From Kaistia defluvii (lineage in GTDB: Bacteria; Pseudomonadota; Alphaproteobacteria; Rhizobiales; Kaistiaceae): 64,000 nt of DNA. Location: positions 558,001-622,000 of the forward strand of contig NZ_JAPKNI010000001.1 in assembly GCF_026343955.1 (NCBI RefSeq), given 5' to 3'. Each line of letters starts with the position of its first letter. Positions within the stretch are counted from its first letter, which is position 1. Under the pieces are notes generated by a model, which had not been told where the DNA came from, did no database searches, and saw only the letters and a list, made by a program, of their open reading frames with translations. The position numbers were made by a program, and so were the translations under genes. Shown here piece after piece: positions 15,248 to 24,934 of this stretch.

Positions 15248-17155
15248 TTGCAGCCCAATTTGGCACCCGTCGCGGAGGCAGACGTTTCCCCCCTCCTCGT
15301 CGCGCGGGGCATCACCAAGACATTCGACCGGACGCGGGCGCTGCAGGGCGCCGACTTCGAGCTTCGCGAAGGCGAAGTGCACGGCCTGCTGGGCGCCAAC
15401 GGCGCCGGCAAGTCGACGCTCTCCAAGGTCATTTCCGGCCACTACACCCTCGACAGCGGCGACCTCTCCTATCGCGGCCACGAGATCCGCCTGCGCTCCA
15501 CGCGCGACGCGCTGCGCATCGGCATCGCCATCGTGATGCAGGAGACGAGCCTCGTCCCCGACCTCACGGTTCTGGAAAACATCTTCCTGCCCGAACTCGG
15601 CCGCCCCGGCCGCCTCGACTACAGCCAGCTGCGCCAGCGCGGCCAGGAGATCCTCAACGATCTCGGCCAGGGCGACAGCCTGCCCTTCGACTGGGAAGTG
15701 CGGCGCCTCTCCTCGGCGCAGAAGCAGCTGGTCGAGATCGCCAAGGCGCTGGGCGTGCGCGCCAAGCTGCTGATCTTCGACGAACCGACCGCATCGCTCA
15801 GCCCCGGCGAGGCCGAGCGCCTGTTCGACATCATGGCGCGGCTGCGCGACACCGGCCACGGGCTGGTGTTCGTCTCGCACCGGCTGGAGGAAGTCTTCGC
15901 GATCACCGACCGCGTCACCGTGCTGCGTGAAGGCCGCACCGTGATGAATGCGCGCGAGACCGCCTCGCTGTCGCAGGCGGACCTGATCCGCGCCATGGTC
16001 GGCGCCGAACTCGGCGCCATCTACGAGCGCAAGGAAGCCCATATCCAGCAGATCGACGCCCCGGTGGCGCTCGAGGTCCGCAACCTGAGTTCGACTCCGG
16101 CCGTGCGCGACGTTTCCTTTTCGGTGAGGAAGGGAGAAATCCTCGGCATTGGCGGCCTGGTCGGCGCCGGCCGCTCGGAGACGGTCGAGGCGATCTTCGG
16201 CCTCCGCCCCCGCACCGGCGGCGAGGTGGTGCTGAACGGCAAGTCGCTCCGGGGCGACAGCCCGCAGACCTCGATCCGCGCCGGCCTCGGCTTCGTCGCC
16301 GAGGACCGTCGCACGCAGAACATCGTGCCCGACCTCTCGGTCAAGGAGAACCTGCTGCTCGCCCATCTCGGCGCCCATCGCGGCTTCTTCTGCAGCTACG
16401 CCTCGCGCGAGCGCAAGGTGAAGGAGCTGCTGGCGGGCCTCGGCATGCCCGAGGACCGTCTGATGGACGCCTCGATGCTGAACTTCTCCGGCGGCATGCA
16501 GCAGAAGATCATCATCGCCCGCTGGCTGCTGCTCGAGCCCAAAGTGCTGATCCTCGACGAGCCGACCAAGGGCGTCGACATCGGCACCCGCGCCTCGATC
16601 TACACCATGCTGCGCGACATCGCCGCCCAGGGCGTGGCGCTGGTCGTCGTCTCCTCCGATTTCGAGGAACTGCTCGGCCTTTCCGACCGCGTCGTGGTGA
16701 TGAGCGACGGCCGCACCACGGCCGACCTGCCGAGCGCCATGCTCGACGAGGAAAGCCTGACGCTGCTCGCCGCGCCGCGTACCTCGATGGTGCGCAACAC
16801 CGAGATGCTGAACGAGCTCGCCCGCGCCCATGACGGCGCCGGCTTCTGGGGCCTGATCGAGGGCGACCGGCTGATCTGCCTGAACGCGGTCGCCAGCAAT
16901 CCCGCGCTCGACCCCGGCTTCAAGGCCGGCGAAGCGCGCGAGCTCGCGGCCACCCGCATCCCCGAGGCCCTCAGGCGCCGCGAGCCGGTCTTCGTCGCCG
17001 AGCCGGACGGGGAACGCACCACGCTGGTGGTGCCGATGACCAGTCCGCGTGGCCACGACCTCGGCTGGGTCGGGCTTTCGCTGCCGACCGACCGCCCGTT
17101 GCCCGCTCCGGAAACCATCAAGTCCCGCATCGACACCATGGCGGCAACGCTGTGA
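15248..17155 (+). CDS. Sugar ABC transporter ATP-binding protein, duplicated ABC domains plus novel C-terminal domain
   Basis: The likely start is TTG at 15248, with AGGAG about 9 bp upstream, giving 635 residues. Two ABC modules are present: the first has GLLGANGAGKSTLSKVISGH and LLIFDEPTASLSPGEAE, the second has GGLVGAGRSETVEAIFGLRP, LNFSGGMQQKIIIARWLL and LILDEPTKGVDIGTRAS, typical of RbsA/MglA-type ATPases. Those are usually about 500 residues. Here an extra ~130 residues follow ADLPSAMLDEESLTLLAAPR, including GAGFWGLIEGDRLICLNAVA and TTLVVPMTSPRGHDLGWVGL, which look like a small alpha/beta sensory or GAF-like domain. The stop overlaps the permease GTG start (GTGA). Confidence 0.9.
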   Translation: MQPNLAPVAEADVSPLLVARGITKTFDRTRALQGADFELREGEVHGLLGANGAGKSTLSKVISGHYTLDSGDLSYRGHEIRLRSTRDALRIGIAIVMQETSLVPDLTVLENIFLPELGRPGRLDYSQLRQRGQEILNDLGQGDSLPFDWEVRRLSSAQKQLVEIAKALGVRAKLLIFDEPTASLSPGEAERLFDIMARLRDTGHGLVFVSHRLEEVFAITDRVTVLREGRTVMNARETASLSQADLIRAMVGAELGAIYERKEAHIQQIDAPVALEVRNLSSTPAVRDVSFSVRKGEILGIGGLVGAGRSETVEAIFGLRPRTGGEVVLNGKSLRGDSPQTSIRAGLGFVAEDRRTQNIVPDLSVKENLLLAHLGAHRGFFCSYASRERKVKELLAGLGMPEDRLMDASMLNFSGGMQQKIIIARWLLLEPKVLILDEPTKGVDIGTRASIYTMLRDIAAQGVALVVVSSDFEELLGLSDRVVVMSDGRTTADLPSAMLDEESLTLLAAPRTSMVRNTEMLNELARAHDGAGFWGLIEGDRLICLNAVASNPALDPGFKAGEARELAATRIPEALRRREPVFVAEPDGERTTLVVPMTSPRGHDLGWVGLSLPTDRPLPAPETIKSRIDTMAATL

Positions 17156-18150
17156 GCAAGGAAACTTCGCCCATGGTCCAAGAGACCCTTTCCCGTCAGG
17201 CCCCGGCCTCGCCCATCAAGAAGATCGCGCAGCGGCTCGAAGTCCGCATGCTGCTGCTGGCGCTGCTGATCGCGGTCTGCCTCTCCTTGCTGTCGCCCTA
17301 CTTCCTGACCAAGTCCAACATCTTCAACCTGCTCGACCAGTCTGTGGTGATCGGCATCGTCGCCGTCGGCATGACCTTCGTCATCCTGACCGGCGGCATC
17401 GACCTCTCGGTCGGCTCGGTGGCGGGCCTGACCGGCATCATCCTCGGCCTGTCGCTGCAGCATGTGCCGATCGTGCCGGCGATCGGCATCGCGGTCGCCG
17501 CCGGCGGCTTCATCGGCCTGATCTCGGGCACGCTGATCACGGTATTCGGGCTGGCGCCCTTCGTGGTGACGCTCGGCGTCATGGCGATCGGCCGCAGCCT
17601 CGCCTACATCTTCTCCGGCCAGACGGCGATCTCGAACATCCCCGACGGCATGCAGGCCATCGTCTACACCAACGTGCTGGGCATCCCGTCCAACGTGCTG
17701 TTCCTGATCGTGCTCTATCTCGCCGCCTGGGCCTATCTGACCTACACCAAGGGCGGCCGCACCATCTATGCCGTCGGCTCCAACAAGGAAGCCGCCCGCG
17801 CCGCCGGCCTGAACACGACCTTCTATTCGATCCTGCCCTATGTGCTCTCCGGCGCCTTCGCCGCCGTGGCCATCACCTTCTCGATCAGCCAGCTGCTTTC
17901 CGCCGATCCGCTGATGGGCAACGGGATGGAGCTCGACGCGATCGCCGCGGTCGTCATCGGCGGCGCCAGCCTGTTCGGCGGCCGCGGCTCGATGTTCGGC
18001 ACGCTGATCGGCGTCCTGATCATGGTGATGATCCGCAACGGCCTGAACCTCATGGGCGTCTCGCCCTTCTGGCAGGGCACGGCGATCGGCACCATCATCA
18101 TCCTCGCCCTTCTGGTCGAGCGTCTGGTTTCCTCGAGGGTCAGCCGATGA
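17152..18150 (+). CDS. Sugar ABC transporter permease (RbsC-like)
   Basis: This 332-residue inner-membrane protein has eight to ten hydrophobic spans, with the family motifs GIVAVGMTFVILTGGIDLSV near residue 70, YAVGSNKEAARAAGLNT (the cytoplasmic coupling loop) near residue 205, and IAAVVIGGASLFGGRGSMFG near residue 265. It is the membrane channel of the importer. The GTG start at 17152 overlaps the ATPase stop. An ATG at 17173 is an alternative start. Its own stop overlaps the next ATG (18147-18150). Confidence 0.92.
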   Translation: MSKETSPMVQETLSRQAPASPIKKIAQRLEVRMLLLALLIAVCLSLLSPYFLTKSNIFNLLDQSVVIGIVAVGMTFVILTGGIDLSVGSVAGLTGIILGLSLQHVPIVPAIGIAVAAGGFIGLISGTLITVFGLAPFVVTLGVMAIGRSLAYIFSGQTAISNIPDGMQAIVYTNVLGIPSNVLFLIVLYLAAWAYLTYTKGGRTIYAVGSNKEAARAAGLNTTFYSILPYVLSGAFAAVAITFSISQLLSADPLMGNGMELDAIAAVVIGGASLFGGRGSMFGTLIGVLIMVMIRNGLNLMGVSPFWQGTAIGTIIILALLVERLVSSRVSR

Positions 18151-20084
18151 GCAACGCCCCTTCCCTTGCAGTCCGGCTCTTCGGCACCGACGAACCCGTC
18201 ACGCCGCTCCGCATCCTGAGGGCGGGGGCGCTCACCGCAGAACTCGACACCGGAAACCTGCGCCACATCCACTTTGGCGGTGTCGAGATCATCCGCGCGA
18301 TTTCCTTCATCGTGCGCGACAAGAACTGGGGCACCTACAACCCGGTAATCTCGGATCTCGTCGTCGACGAGCGCGCCGACGGCTTCACCGTCACCTACAA
18401 GGCGCTGGCGCTCGACGACAACCAGGCCTTCCGCTATTCGGCCCGCATCGAGGGCTCGGCCGAAGGCCGCCTCGACTTCTCGGCCGAGGGCAGCGCGGAA
18501 ACGCCGTTCCTCACCAACCGCACCGGCTTCGTCGTGCTGCATCCGATCGCCGGCGTCTCCGGCCATCCGGTGACGATCGAGCATGTCGACGGCTCGATCG
18601 TGGAAAGCCGCTTCCCCGACATCATCGATCCCGTCCAGCCGATGATGTATCTGCGCGCCCTCACCCACGAGGCGGCGCCGGGGCTGAAGGTCACCTGCCG
18701 GATGGAAGGCGACACCTACGAGATGGAGGACCAGCGCAACTGGACCGACGCCTCCTACAAGACCTATGTCCGGCCGCTCGCCCTGCCCTGGCCCTACACC
18801 CTGCCCAGGAACGAGCGCATCGAACAGGCGGTTCGCCTGACGGTCACCGGCGCGCTGCCGGCGTCGGAGGCCGGTTCGGTCGCCGGCAAGGTGACGCTCG
18901 GCGACGTCATCGGCACGGTACCGGCGCTCGGCCTCGGCCTCGACCCGTCCGAGATCACCGATACGCTCGCCCGGCGCGACCGGCTGCACCTCGTCGGCGC
19001 CAAGGTGCTGGTCGGCTATTACGACCCGTCGCTCGGGCATGATTTCACGACGCTGGGCGGCATCCTCGCCACGGCGCGGTCGCTCGACGCCGAGCCCTGG
19101 CTCGAGGCGGTCATCCAGTCGGTCGAGGGCTTCGAGGCCGAGATCGCGGCGCTCGGCCGCGACGTCGACGCGATGGGCTCGCCCTTCAAGACCGTGCTGC
19201 TGTCGCCGCTGCCGGATCTGAAATGCACCCTGCCGGGCAGCGTCTGGCCGCCCGCGCCGCCGCACCGCGCCTTCTTCGAGGCAGCGCGCAAGGCCTTTCC
19301 GAAGGCCCGCATCGGCGGCGGCATGTTCAGCCTGTTCACCGAGATGAACCGCAAGCGGCCGCCGGTCGACCTCATCGACCTCGTCTCGTTCACCACGACG
19401 GCGATGCTGCATGCCGGCGACGACATCTCTGTCACCGAGACGCTGGAAACACTGCCCGCCGTGGCGCTCAGCGCCAGGGCGATCGCCGGTGAAACGCCCT
19501 ATGCGGTCGGCCCGAGCGCCATCGGCATGCGGATGAACCCCTATGGCGAGGCGCCCTTCGCCAATCCTGGCAACATCCGCCAGGCGATCAACTTCAACGA
19601 TCCCCGCCAGCGTGGCCTGCTCGGCGCGGCCTGGGCGCTGGGCTTTTTCGCCCGCTTCGCCGAAGGCGGCGCCTCGACGATCACGCTCGGCGGCACGACC
19701 GGAGCGTTTGGCCTGGTTCATGCGAAGCACGACTGGCCGCAGCCCTTCTTCGACGAGGCCGGCGGCGTGTTCCCGATGTTCCACGTGCTGCGCGGCATGG
19801 CGCGCCTCGCCGGCAGGCCGCTGCGCCAGGTGACGACGCCGGATGCGATCGAGGCGATCGCCGCCGAGACCGGGGATGGCGTCGAACTCTGGCTTGCCAA
19901 TCGCACAGGCTCCGAACAGTCTGTCGCCCTGCCCGGCGCGCCGCGTGACCGGTTCTTGCTCGATGCCGACAGCTTTGTCGCCGCGACGCAGGACGCCAAT
20001 GCGCTGGATACGCTGGCAAGACCTTTTGACGACCGCAAGCTTACCCTGGCACCCTACGCGGTAGCGAGAATCCGACTGTCCTGA
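18147..20084 (+). CDS. D-apionate lactonase-like protein (ApnL family, tentative)
   Basis: From the ATG at 18147 the protein has 645 residues and no signal peptide or membrane segment. The N-terminal half is beta-rich (ELDTGNLRHIHFGGVEIIRA, FIVRDKNWGTYNPVISDLV, YEMEDQRNWTDASYKTYVRP) and the C-terminal half looks like a TIM-barrel glycosidase fold (FPKARIGGGMFSLFTEMNRK, GPSAIGMRMNPYGEAPFANP). From memory this matches proteins named D-apionate lactonase, which open the lactone of oxidised D-apiose, but I could not search to confirm. It is translationally coupled to the sugar permease by an ATGA overlap, so it probably acts on the imported sugar or its oxidised lactone. A frame open from 17049 merges into it but overlaps the permease and is not used. 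Confidence 0.6.
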   Translation: MSNAPSLAVRLFGTDEPVTPLRILRAGALTAELDTGNLRHIHFGGVEIIRAISFIVRDKNWGTYNPVISDLVVDERADGFTVTYKALALDDNQAFRYSARIEGSAEGRLDFSAEGSAETPFLTNRTGFVVLHPIAGVSGHPVTIEHVDGSIVESRFPDIIDPVQPMMYLRALTHEAAPGLKVTCRMEGDTYEMEDQRNWTDASYKTYVRPLALPWPYTLPRNERIEQAVRLTVTGALPASEAGSVAGKVTLGDVIGTVPALGLGLDPSEITDTLARRDRLHLVGAKVLVGYYDPSLGHDFTTLGGILATARSLDAEPWLEAVIQSVEGFEAEIAALGRDVDAMGSPFKTVLLSPLPDLKCTLPGSVWPPAPPHRAFFEAARKAFPKARIGGGMFSLFTEMNRKRPPVDLIDLVSFTTTAMLHAGDDISVTETLETLPAVALSARAIAGETPYAVGPSAIGMRMNPYGEAPFANPGNIRQAINFNDPRQRGLLGAAWALGFFARFAEGGASTITLGGTTGAFGLVHAKHDWPQPFFDEAGGVFPMFHVLRGMARLAGRPLRQVTTPDAIEAIAAETGDGVELWLANRTGSEQSVALPGAPRDRFLLDADSFVAATQDANALDTLARPFDDRKLTLAPYAVARIRLS

Positions 20085-20111
20085 TTTCGTTCCATTATTC
20101 GAGGTTGTACT

Positions 20112-21101
20112 ATGCATATCCTTATCATCGGCGCGGCTGGCATGGTCGGCCGCAAGCTGACGGACAAGCTTGTCGCGGACGGTCATCTTGGCGGCAAGGA
20201 GATCAGCCGCTACACGCTCGCCGACGTCGTTGCCCCCGAGGCGCCGAAGGGTTTTGACGGCCCGGTCGAGACGCTGACCATCGACCTGTCGGCGCCCGAA
20301 GCCTCGCAGACCCTGATCGCCAACCGTCCGGACGTGATCTTCCATCTGGCGGCCATCGTCTCCGGCGAGGCCGAGGCGGATTTCGACAAGGGCTACCGCA
20401 TCAATTTCGACGGCACGCGCTACCTGTTCGACGCCATCCGGCTCGAGAACGCCAAGTCCGGCTACAAGCCCCGCGTGGTGTTCACCTCGTCGATCGCCGT
20501 GTTCGGCGCGCCGTTCCCCGACAAGATCGGCGACGAATTCTTCGAGACGCCGCTGACCAGCTACGGCACCCAGAAGGCGATCGGCGAGCTGCTGCTGGCC
20601 GATTATTCGCGCCGCGGCTTCTTCGACGGCATCGGCATCCGCCTGCCGACGATCTGCATTCGCCCCGGCAAGCCGAACAAGGCCGCCTCGGGCTTCTTCT
20701 CCAACATCCTGCGCGAGCCGCTGGTCGGCCTGGAAGCCGTGCTGCCGGTGTCGCCCGACGTGCGCCACTGGTTCGCGAGCCCCCGCTCGGCCGTCGGCTT
20801 CCTGATCCATGCCGGCACGATCGACCTCGACAAGGTCGGCCCGCGCCGCACGCTCAACATGCCGGGCCTCTCGGCGACCGTCGGCGAGGAAATCGAGGCG
20901 CTGCGCCAGGTTGCCGGCGAAAAGGCGGTCAAGCTGATCCGCCACGAGAAGGACGAGACCATCGACCGGATCGTCGCCGGCTGGGCCCGCGATTTCGACA
21001 CGACGCGCGCCCTGTCGCTCGGCTTCAAGGCGGAGACCTCGTTCGACCAGATCATCCGCGCCCATGTCGAGGACGAACTCGGCGGCAAGATCGGCGGCTG
21101 A
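20112..21101 (+). CDS. Extended SDR, D-erythronate dehydrogenase-like (DenD family)
   Basis: This 329-residue protein has the Rossmann start HILIIGAAGMVGRKLTDKLV, DVIFHLAAIVSGEAEADFDK, FTSSIAVFG with the catalytic Ser, and SYGTQKAIGE with the Tyr-x3-Lys pair, so it is an NAD-dependent extended SDR. The segment IRLPTICIRPGKPNKAASGF is characteristic of the group annotated as D-erythronate dehydrogenase, which oxidises a hydroxy-acid sugar derivative. The usual DenD partners (a DUF1537 kinase and a class II aldolase) are absent, so another aldonic acid may be the substrate. It lies 27 bp after the lactonase-like gene. Confidence 0.75.
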   Translation: MHILIIGAAGMVGRKLTDKLVADGHLGGKEISRYTLADVVAPEAPKGFDGPVETLTIDLSAPEASQTLIANRPDVIFHLAAIVSGEAEADFDKGYRINFDGTRYLFDAIRLENAKSGYKPRVVFTSSIAVFGAPFPDKIGDEFFETPLTSYGTQKAIGELLLADYSRRGFFDGIGIRLPTICIRPGKPNKAASGFFSNILREPLVGLEAVLPVSPDVRHWFASPRSAVGFLIHAGTIDLDKVGPRRTLNMPGLSATVGEEIEALRQVAGEKAVKLIRHEKDETIDRIVAGWARDFDTTRALSLGFKAETSFDQIIRAHVEDELGGKIGG

Positions 21102-21111
21102 TCGTCTTTCT

Positions 21112-21235
21112 TCACCTCTCCCTGAGGGAGAGGTCGGAGCGAAGCTCCGGGTGAGGGTTTAGGGAACGATCCGGAAAGACCGTAAACCCTCAACCGCCGG
21201 CCTTCGGCCGTCGACCTCCCCCTCAGGAGGAGGTG
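21112..21235. repeat. Long palindromic intergenic repeat, family A, copy 2
   Basis: Between the DenD-like and SDR genes lies an element with the order of copy 1 at 3057: ACCTCTCCCTGAGGGAGAGG, a GTGAGGGTTTAGGGAAC and GTAAACCCTCA pair, a CCGGCCTTCGGCCG hairpin and a closing CTCAGGAGGAGGT arm. The closing arm has drifted. It interrupts an otherwise tight operon and could fold in the transcript. Confidence 0.88.
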
Positions 21236-21291
21236 GCAAGCAGAAGCCATTACGACCCGATCCAACCGACACGAAACCGGAAGCAGCACCA

Positions 21292-22059
21292 ATGGCGAGC
21301 GATCCCTTCTCCCTGACTGGCCGCGTCGCCGCGGTGACCGGCGGCGGTTCCGGCATCGGCCTCGCCAGCGCGCAGGCGCTGGCCAGGGCCGGCGCCCGCG
21401 TCGCCATCCTCGACCGCAATCCCGTTGCAGCCGAAATCCTGGCGACGCTGGGCGACGAGGCCGACCACTTCGCGGTGGTCGCCGACGTCGCCGACGAGGC
21501 CAGCCTGGAGGCAGCCTTTCAGGCCGTGGCCGAGCGGGCGCAGAGGCTCGACATCCTGGTCAACAGCGCCGGCACGGCGATCCGCCGGCCGGCGGTCGAG
21601 CTGACCGTCGCCGACTGGGACACGGTGGTGAACGTCAACATGACGGGCACCTTCCTCGCCTCGCGCATCGCGGCGCGCCACATGATCGCCTCCGGCACCA
21701 AGGGCTCGATCGTCAACGTCTCGTCGATCATGGGCTTTTCCGGCGGCGGGCTCTACCCGAACATCTCCTACCAGACCACCAAGGGCGCGATCGTCAACAT
21801 GACCCGCGCGCTGGCCGTCGAATGGGCGCCGAACGGCATCCGCGTCAACGCCGTGGCGCCGACCTATGTCCGCACGCCCTTCATCGCCGGCCTGGTTGCC
21901 GATCCGGAGCTGGTCGCCCGGATCGAGGCGATGACGCCGCTCCGCCGCCTGGCCGATCCGGAGGAGGTCGCGAGCGCGATCCTGTTCCTGGCCGGGCCCG
22001 GCGCCTCCATGGTCACAGGTCACACGCTGCCGGTCGACGGCGGCTTCCTCGCCCAATAA
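21292..22059 (+). CDS. SDR-family oxidoreductase (classical)
   Basis: This 255-residue protein is a classical short-chain dehydrogenase. It has the cofactor motif [11 protein letters not shown] at residue ~14, the structural NSAG variant of NNAG, the catalytic Ser in [11 protein letters not shown], and Tyr-x3-Lys in YQTTKGA. The Asp after the second strand (AILDRNP) suggests NAD preference. It lies in the sugar-importer operon and likely oxidises or reduces a sugar or sugar-acid hydroxyl. The exact reaction is not predictable. Confidence 0.9.
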   Translation: MASDPFSLTGRVAAVTGGGSGIGLASAQALARAGARVAILDRNPVAAEILATLGDEADHFAVVADVADEASLEAAFQAVAERAQRLDILVNSAGTAIRRPAVELTVADWDTVVNVNMTGTFLASRIAARHMIASGTKGSIVNVSSIMGFSGGGLYPNISYQTTKGAIVNMTRALAVEWAPNGIRVNAVAPTYVRTPFIAGLVADPELVARIEAMTPLRRLADPEEVASAILFLAGPGASMVTGHTLPVDGGFLAQ

Positions 22060-22084
22060 CAAACAAATCCTGGAAGGAACGCTT

Positions 22085-22834
22085 ATGTCCAACACTGGCA
22101 AGATTGCGCTCGTCACCGGCGCCGGCACCGGCATCGGCAAGGCCGTCGCCCTGGCCCTGGCCGCCGCCGGCTACACGCTGGTCGTCACCGGCCGCCGCGC
22201 CGAGCCGCTCGAGGAAGTCGTCAAGGAGGCCGGCGGCGACGCCGTCGCGATCCCGTCCGACATCACCGACGAGGCCTCGGTCGCCGCCCTGTTCGGCGAG
22301 ATCAAGAACCGCTTCGGCCGCCTCGACGTGCTGTTCAACAATGCCGGCGTCAACGCCCCGCCGGTCAACATCGAGGACCTCGATGTCGCAAGCTGGAAGG
22401 CCGTGATCGACACCAACGTCACCGGCGTCTTCCTCTGCACCCAGGCCGCCTTCCGCATCATGAAGGACCAGAAGCCGATGGGCGGCCGCATCATCAACAA
22501 CGGCTCGATCTCGGCCGTGATGCCGCGCCCGAACTCGGCGCCCTACACGGCTTCCAAGCATGCCGTGCTCGGCCTGACGCGTTCGACCGCGCTCGATGGC
22601 CGCAAGTACGACATCGCCTGCGGCCAGATCGACATCGGCAACACCGAGACGCCGATGGCGAGCCAGATGAAGAAGGGCGTGCTGCAGCCGGACCTGTCGA
22701 TCAAGGTCGAGCCGACCTTCGACGTCAGCCACGTCGCCAACGCGGTCGTCCACATGGCGGGCCTGCCGCTCGACGCCAACATCCTGCAGATGACGATCAT
22801 GGCCACCAAGATGCCGCTCGTCGGCCGGGGCTGA
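22085..22834 (+). CDS. SDR-family oxidoreductase (classical)
   Basis: A second classical SDR of 249 residues follows the first by 25 bp, with a TGGAAGGA ribosome-binding site. It has [28 protein letters not shown], the catalytic Ser in [12 protein letters not shown] and Tyr-x3-Lys in [13 protein letters not shown]. The arginine-rich turn [11 protein letters not shown] fits NADP(H) binding, so the pair of SDRs may work with different cofactors. It is the last gene of the importer operon. A family C palindrome follows. Confidence 0.9.
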   Translation: MSNTGKIALVTGAGTGIGKAVALALAAAGYTLVVTGRRAEPLEEVVKEAGGDAVAIPSDITDEASVAALFGEIKNRFGRLDVLFNNAGVNAPPVNIEDLDVASWKAVIDTNVTGVFLCTQAAFRIMKDQKPMGGRIINNGSISAVMPRPNSAPYTASKHAVLGLTRSTALDGRKYDIACGQIDIGNTETPMASQMKKGVLQPDLSIKVEPTFDVSHVANAVVHMAGLPLDANILQMTIMATKMPLVGRG

Positions 22835-22859
22835 TCCAGGACCACCATCCTACCCTCGC

Positions 22860-22950
22860 CGTCATCCCGGGCGAGCGCAGCGAGACCCGGGATCCATTCA
22901 GCCGCCGGCGGAAGGCGGCTGAATGGATCCTCGCTTTCGCGAGGATGACG
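22860..22950. repeat. Palindromic intergenic repeat, family C, copy 1
   Basis: A 91-bp element with outer arms CGTCATCC and GGATGACG contains an inner hairpin whose arms read GGATCCATTCAGCCGCC and its mirror. It lies between the converging ends of the SDR gene and the FAD oxidoreductase gene. A relative with the same outer arms lies at 32109-32221, also between convergent genes. Confidence 0.82.
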
Positions 22951-22991
22951 CCGGAGGATGGGGCGCCGTCGAGGACAAGGCCGGCGCTCTC

Positions 22992-23018
22992 TTCACCTCT
23001 CCCTGGGGGAGAGGTGAA
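22992..23018. repeat. Short palindromic repeat (family A)
   Basis: TTCACCTCTCCC-TGGG-GGAGAGGTGAA forms a hairpin 16 bp downstream of the FAD oxidoreductase stop (minus strand). No T-run follows. It is one of several short family A cores. Confidence 0.7.
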
Positions 23019-23033
23019 CGTCAGTACGGTCCC

Positions 23034-24137
23034 TCAGCGCGCCGCCAGCGCCGCGACATGCTCCGCCAGCGCCAGCGAGGCGGTGAGGCCGGGGGATTCG
23101 ATGCCGAACAGGTTGATCAGGCCGGCGACGCCATGCGCGGACGCGTCCTGAATGACGAAATCCTGCCCCGGCGCGCCCTTCGGCACGATCTTCGGGCGGA
23201 TGCCGGAATAGCCCGGCTGCAGCCGGTCGGCGCTGACATCGGGCCAGTAGCGCTTCACCGCCTCGACGAAGAGCGGGATGCGCGAGGCGTCGACGTCGTA
23301 GTGGATCGCGTCGATCCATTCGACATCCGGGCCGAAGCGCGCCTGGCCGCCCATGTCGATCGTCAGATGCGTGCCGAGGCCGCCCGGCACGGGCACGGGA
23401 TAGATCAGCCGCGAAAAGGGCGAGCGGCCCGACAGGGTGAAGTAGCTGCCCTTGGCATAATATTCGGTCGGGATGGCAGCGGGATCGAGCCCCTCGATCG
23501 TGCGGGCGACGGCGGGCGCGAACAGGCCGGCCGAATTGATCAACAGGCGCGTCTTCAATTGCATCGGCTCGGCACCGCCGATCGACAGCACGATGCCGTC
23601 GCCATCCGGCTTGGCGGCGAGAAGCGGGCTCGAAAACACCACCATGCCGCCGGCGCTTTCGACATCGCCGTGCAGCGCCAGCATGAAGGCGTGGCTGTCG
23701 ATGATGCCGGTCGAAGGCGACAGCAGCGCGCCGGCGCAGGCAAGGTTCGGCTCCAGCGCGATCGCCTCGGCGGCGGTGAGTTCGCGCAGGTCGTGCACGC
23801 CATTGGCGGCGGCGCGGGCCGCGATCGCGCCGAGCCGGCCGCGTTCGGCCTCCTCGGCGGCGACGATCAGCTTGCCGCATCGGGCATGCGGCACCCCGCG
23901 TTCGGCGCAATACTCATAGAGCGCGAGCTTGCCGGCGACGCAGAACTGCGCCATCCGGCTGCCCGGCGCGTAGTAGATGCCGGCGTGGATGACTTCGCTG
24001 TTGCGCGACGAGGTCTGGGTGCCGATGGCGTCCTCGGCCTCGATCAGCAGGACCTCGCGGCCGGCATTCGCAAGCGCCCACGCTACCGCCAGCCCGACAA
24101 CACCCGCGCCGCCGACGACGCATTCGACTTCATCCAT
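23034..24137 (-). CDS. FAD-dependent oxidoreductase, L-2-hydroxyglutarate oxidase-like (LhgO/DAO family)
   Basis: This 367-residue protein starts with the FAD-binding Rossmann motif [20 protein letters not shown], has the acidic end of strand two in [10 protein letters not shown], and [19 protein letters not shown] near residue 45, a signature of L-2-hydroxyglutarate dehydrogenases. The C-terminal FAD segment reads [20 protein letters not shown]. The likely reaction is oxidation of L-2-hydroxyglutarate, a metabolite-repair step, but other 2-hydroxy acids are possible. It follows ureG by 110 bp in the same direction and may be co-transcribed. Confidence 0.85.
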   Translation of the reverse strand: MDEVECVVGGAGVVGLAVAWALANAGREVLLIEAEDAIGTQTSSRNSEVIHAGIYYAPGSRMAQFCVAGKLALYEYCAERGVPHARCGKLIVAAEEAERGRLGAIAARAAANGVHDLRELTAAEAIALEPNLACAGALLSPSTGIIDSHAFMLALHGDVESAGGMVVFSSPLLAAKPDGDGIVLSIGGAEPMQLKTRLLINSAGLFAPAVARTIEGLDPAAIPTEYYAKGSYFTLSGRSPFSRLIYPVPVPGGLGTHLTIDMGGQARFGPDVEWIDAIHYDVDASRIPLFVEAVKRYWPDVSADRLQPGYSGIRPKIVPKGAPGQDFVIQDASAHGVAGLINLFGIESPGLTASLALAEHVAALAAR

Positions 24138-24247
24138 GAGCGCACTCGAATCCAGAACCGAACGGCGGGCGCGCCGACTGAATCAGCACGCCCTGCGGTC
24201 TATAGCAGAGGACGGGGCGCTATCGCCCCACCCTGTAGCCACAAGCG

Positions 24248-24883
24248 CTAAGCGCTCTTGCGCGCGTCCATCCGGAGACCGCCATGCTCGACGATGTACT
24301 CGACCACCCGGTCGAGGCCCTTGCCGCGCGTCAGGTCGGTGAAACCGAAGGGGCGCGTCCCGCGCATGCGCTTGGCGTCGACCTCCATCACGTCGAGATC
24401 GACATTCACGTAGGGCGCGAGGTCGCTCTTGTTGATGACGAGGAAGTCGGAGCGGGTGATGCCCGGCCCGCCCTTGCGGGGGATTTCCTCGCCCTGGCAG
24501 ACGGAGATGACATAGAGCGTCAGGTCGGCCAGATCCGGCGAGAAGGTCGCGGCCAGGTTGTCGCCGCCGGATTCGATGAAGACGACGTCGAGATCGGGGA
24601 TCTTGCGGTTGAGCTCCGCGATCGCCTGCAGGTTGATCGAGGCGTCCTCGCGGATCGCCGTATGCGGGCAGCCGCCGGTCTCGACGCCCATGATACGGTC
24701 CTCGGACAGCGCCTGCCGGCGCGCCAGCATCATGGCGTCTTCCTTGGTGTAGATGTCGTTGGTGATGACGCCGATGGAGAATTCGTCGCGCATCGCCTTG
24801 CAGAGCTTCTCGGTCAGCATGGTCTTGCCGGAGCCGACGGGGCCGCCGATACCGACGCGAAGGGGGCCGTTTTTCGATGTCAT
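24248..24883 (-). CDS. ureG: Urease accessory GTPase UreG
   Basis: This 211-residue SIMIBI-class GTPase has the P-loop [20 protein letters not shown] at residue ~10, the nickel-binding CPH motif in [20 protein letters not shown], the EsGGDN segment [17 protein letters not shown], and the guanine-specificity motif [10 protein letters not shown]. UreG delivers nickel to apo-urease within the UreD-UreF-UreG complex. It lies 51 bp downstream of ureE in the same direction. The partner genes ureD, ureABC and ureF are on other transcripts of the same locus. Confidence 0.97.
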   Translation of the reverse strand: MTSKNGPLRVGIGGPVGSGKTMLTEKLCKAMRDEFSIGVITNDIYTKEDAMMLARRQALSEDRIMGVETGGCPHTAIREDASINLQAIAELNRKIPDLDVVFIESGGDNLAATFSPDLADLTLYVISVCQGEEIPRKGGPGITRSDFLVINKSDLAPYVNVDLDVMEVDAKRMRGTRPFGFTDLTRGKGLDRVVEYIVEHGGLRMDARKSA

Positions 24884-24934
24884 CAGAGTTCGCCTCGTGT
24901 TGCTGGAGCGCGCGGCCGGGCCGCGACGCGGAAC

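Noticed and set aside
15191-17056. A 621-codon frame opposite the sugar ABC ATPase
   Set aside because: It is antisense to an ATPase with all Walker and signature motifs; the product is low-complexity His/Gln/Asp/Arg.
17049-18146. N-terminal extension making a 1011-residue protein with the lactonase-like gene
   Set aside because: The extension overlaps the whole permease gene in another frame and is Arg/His-rich noise. The ATGA overlap at 18147 is the natural start.
17838-21065. A 1075-codon open frame on the minus strand opposite the permease, lactonase-like and DenD-like genes
   Set aside because: It crosses three well-supported plus-strand genes and has no recognisable motif; the composition is that of an antisense shadow.
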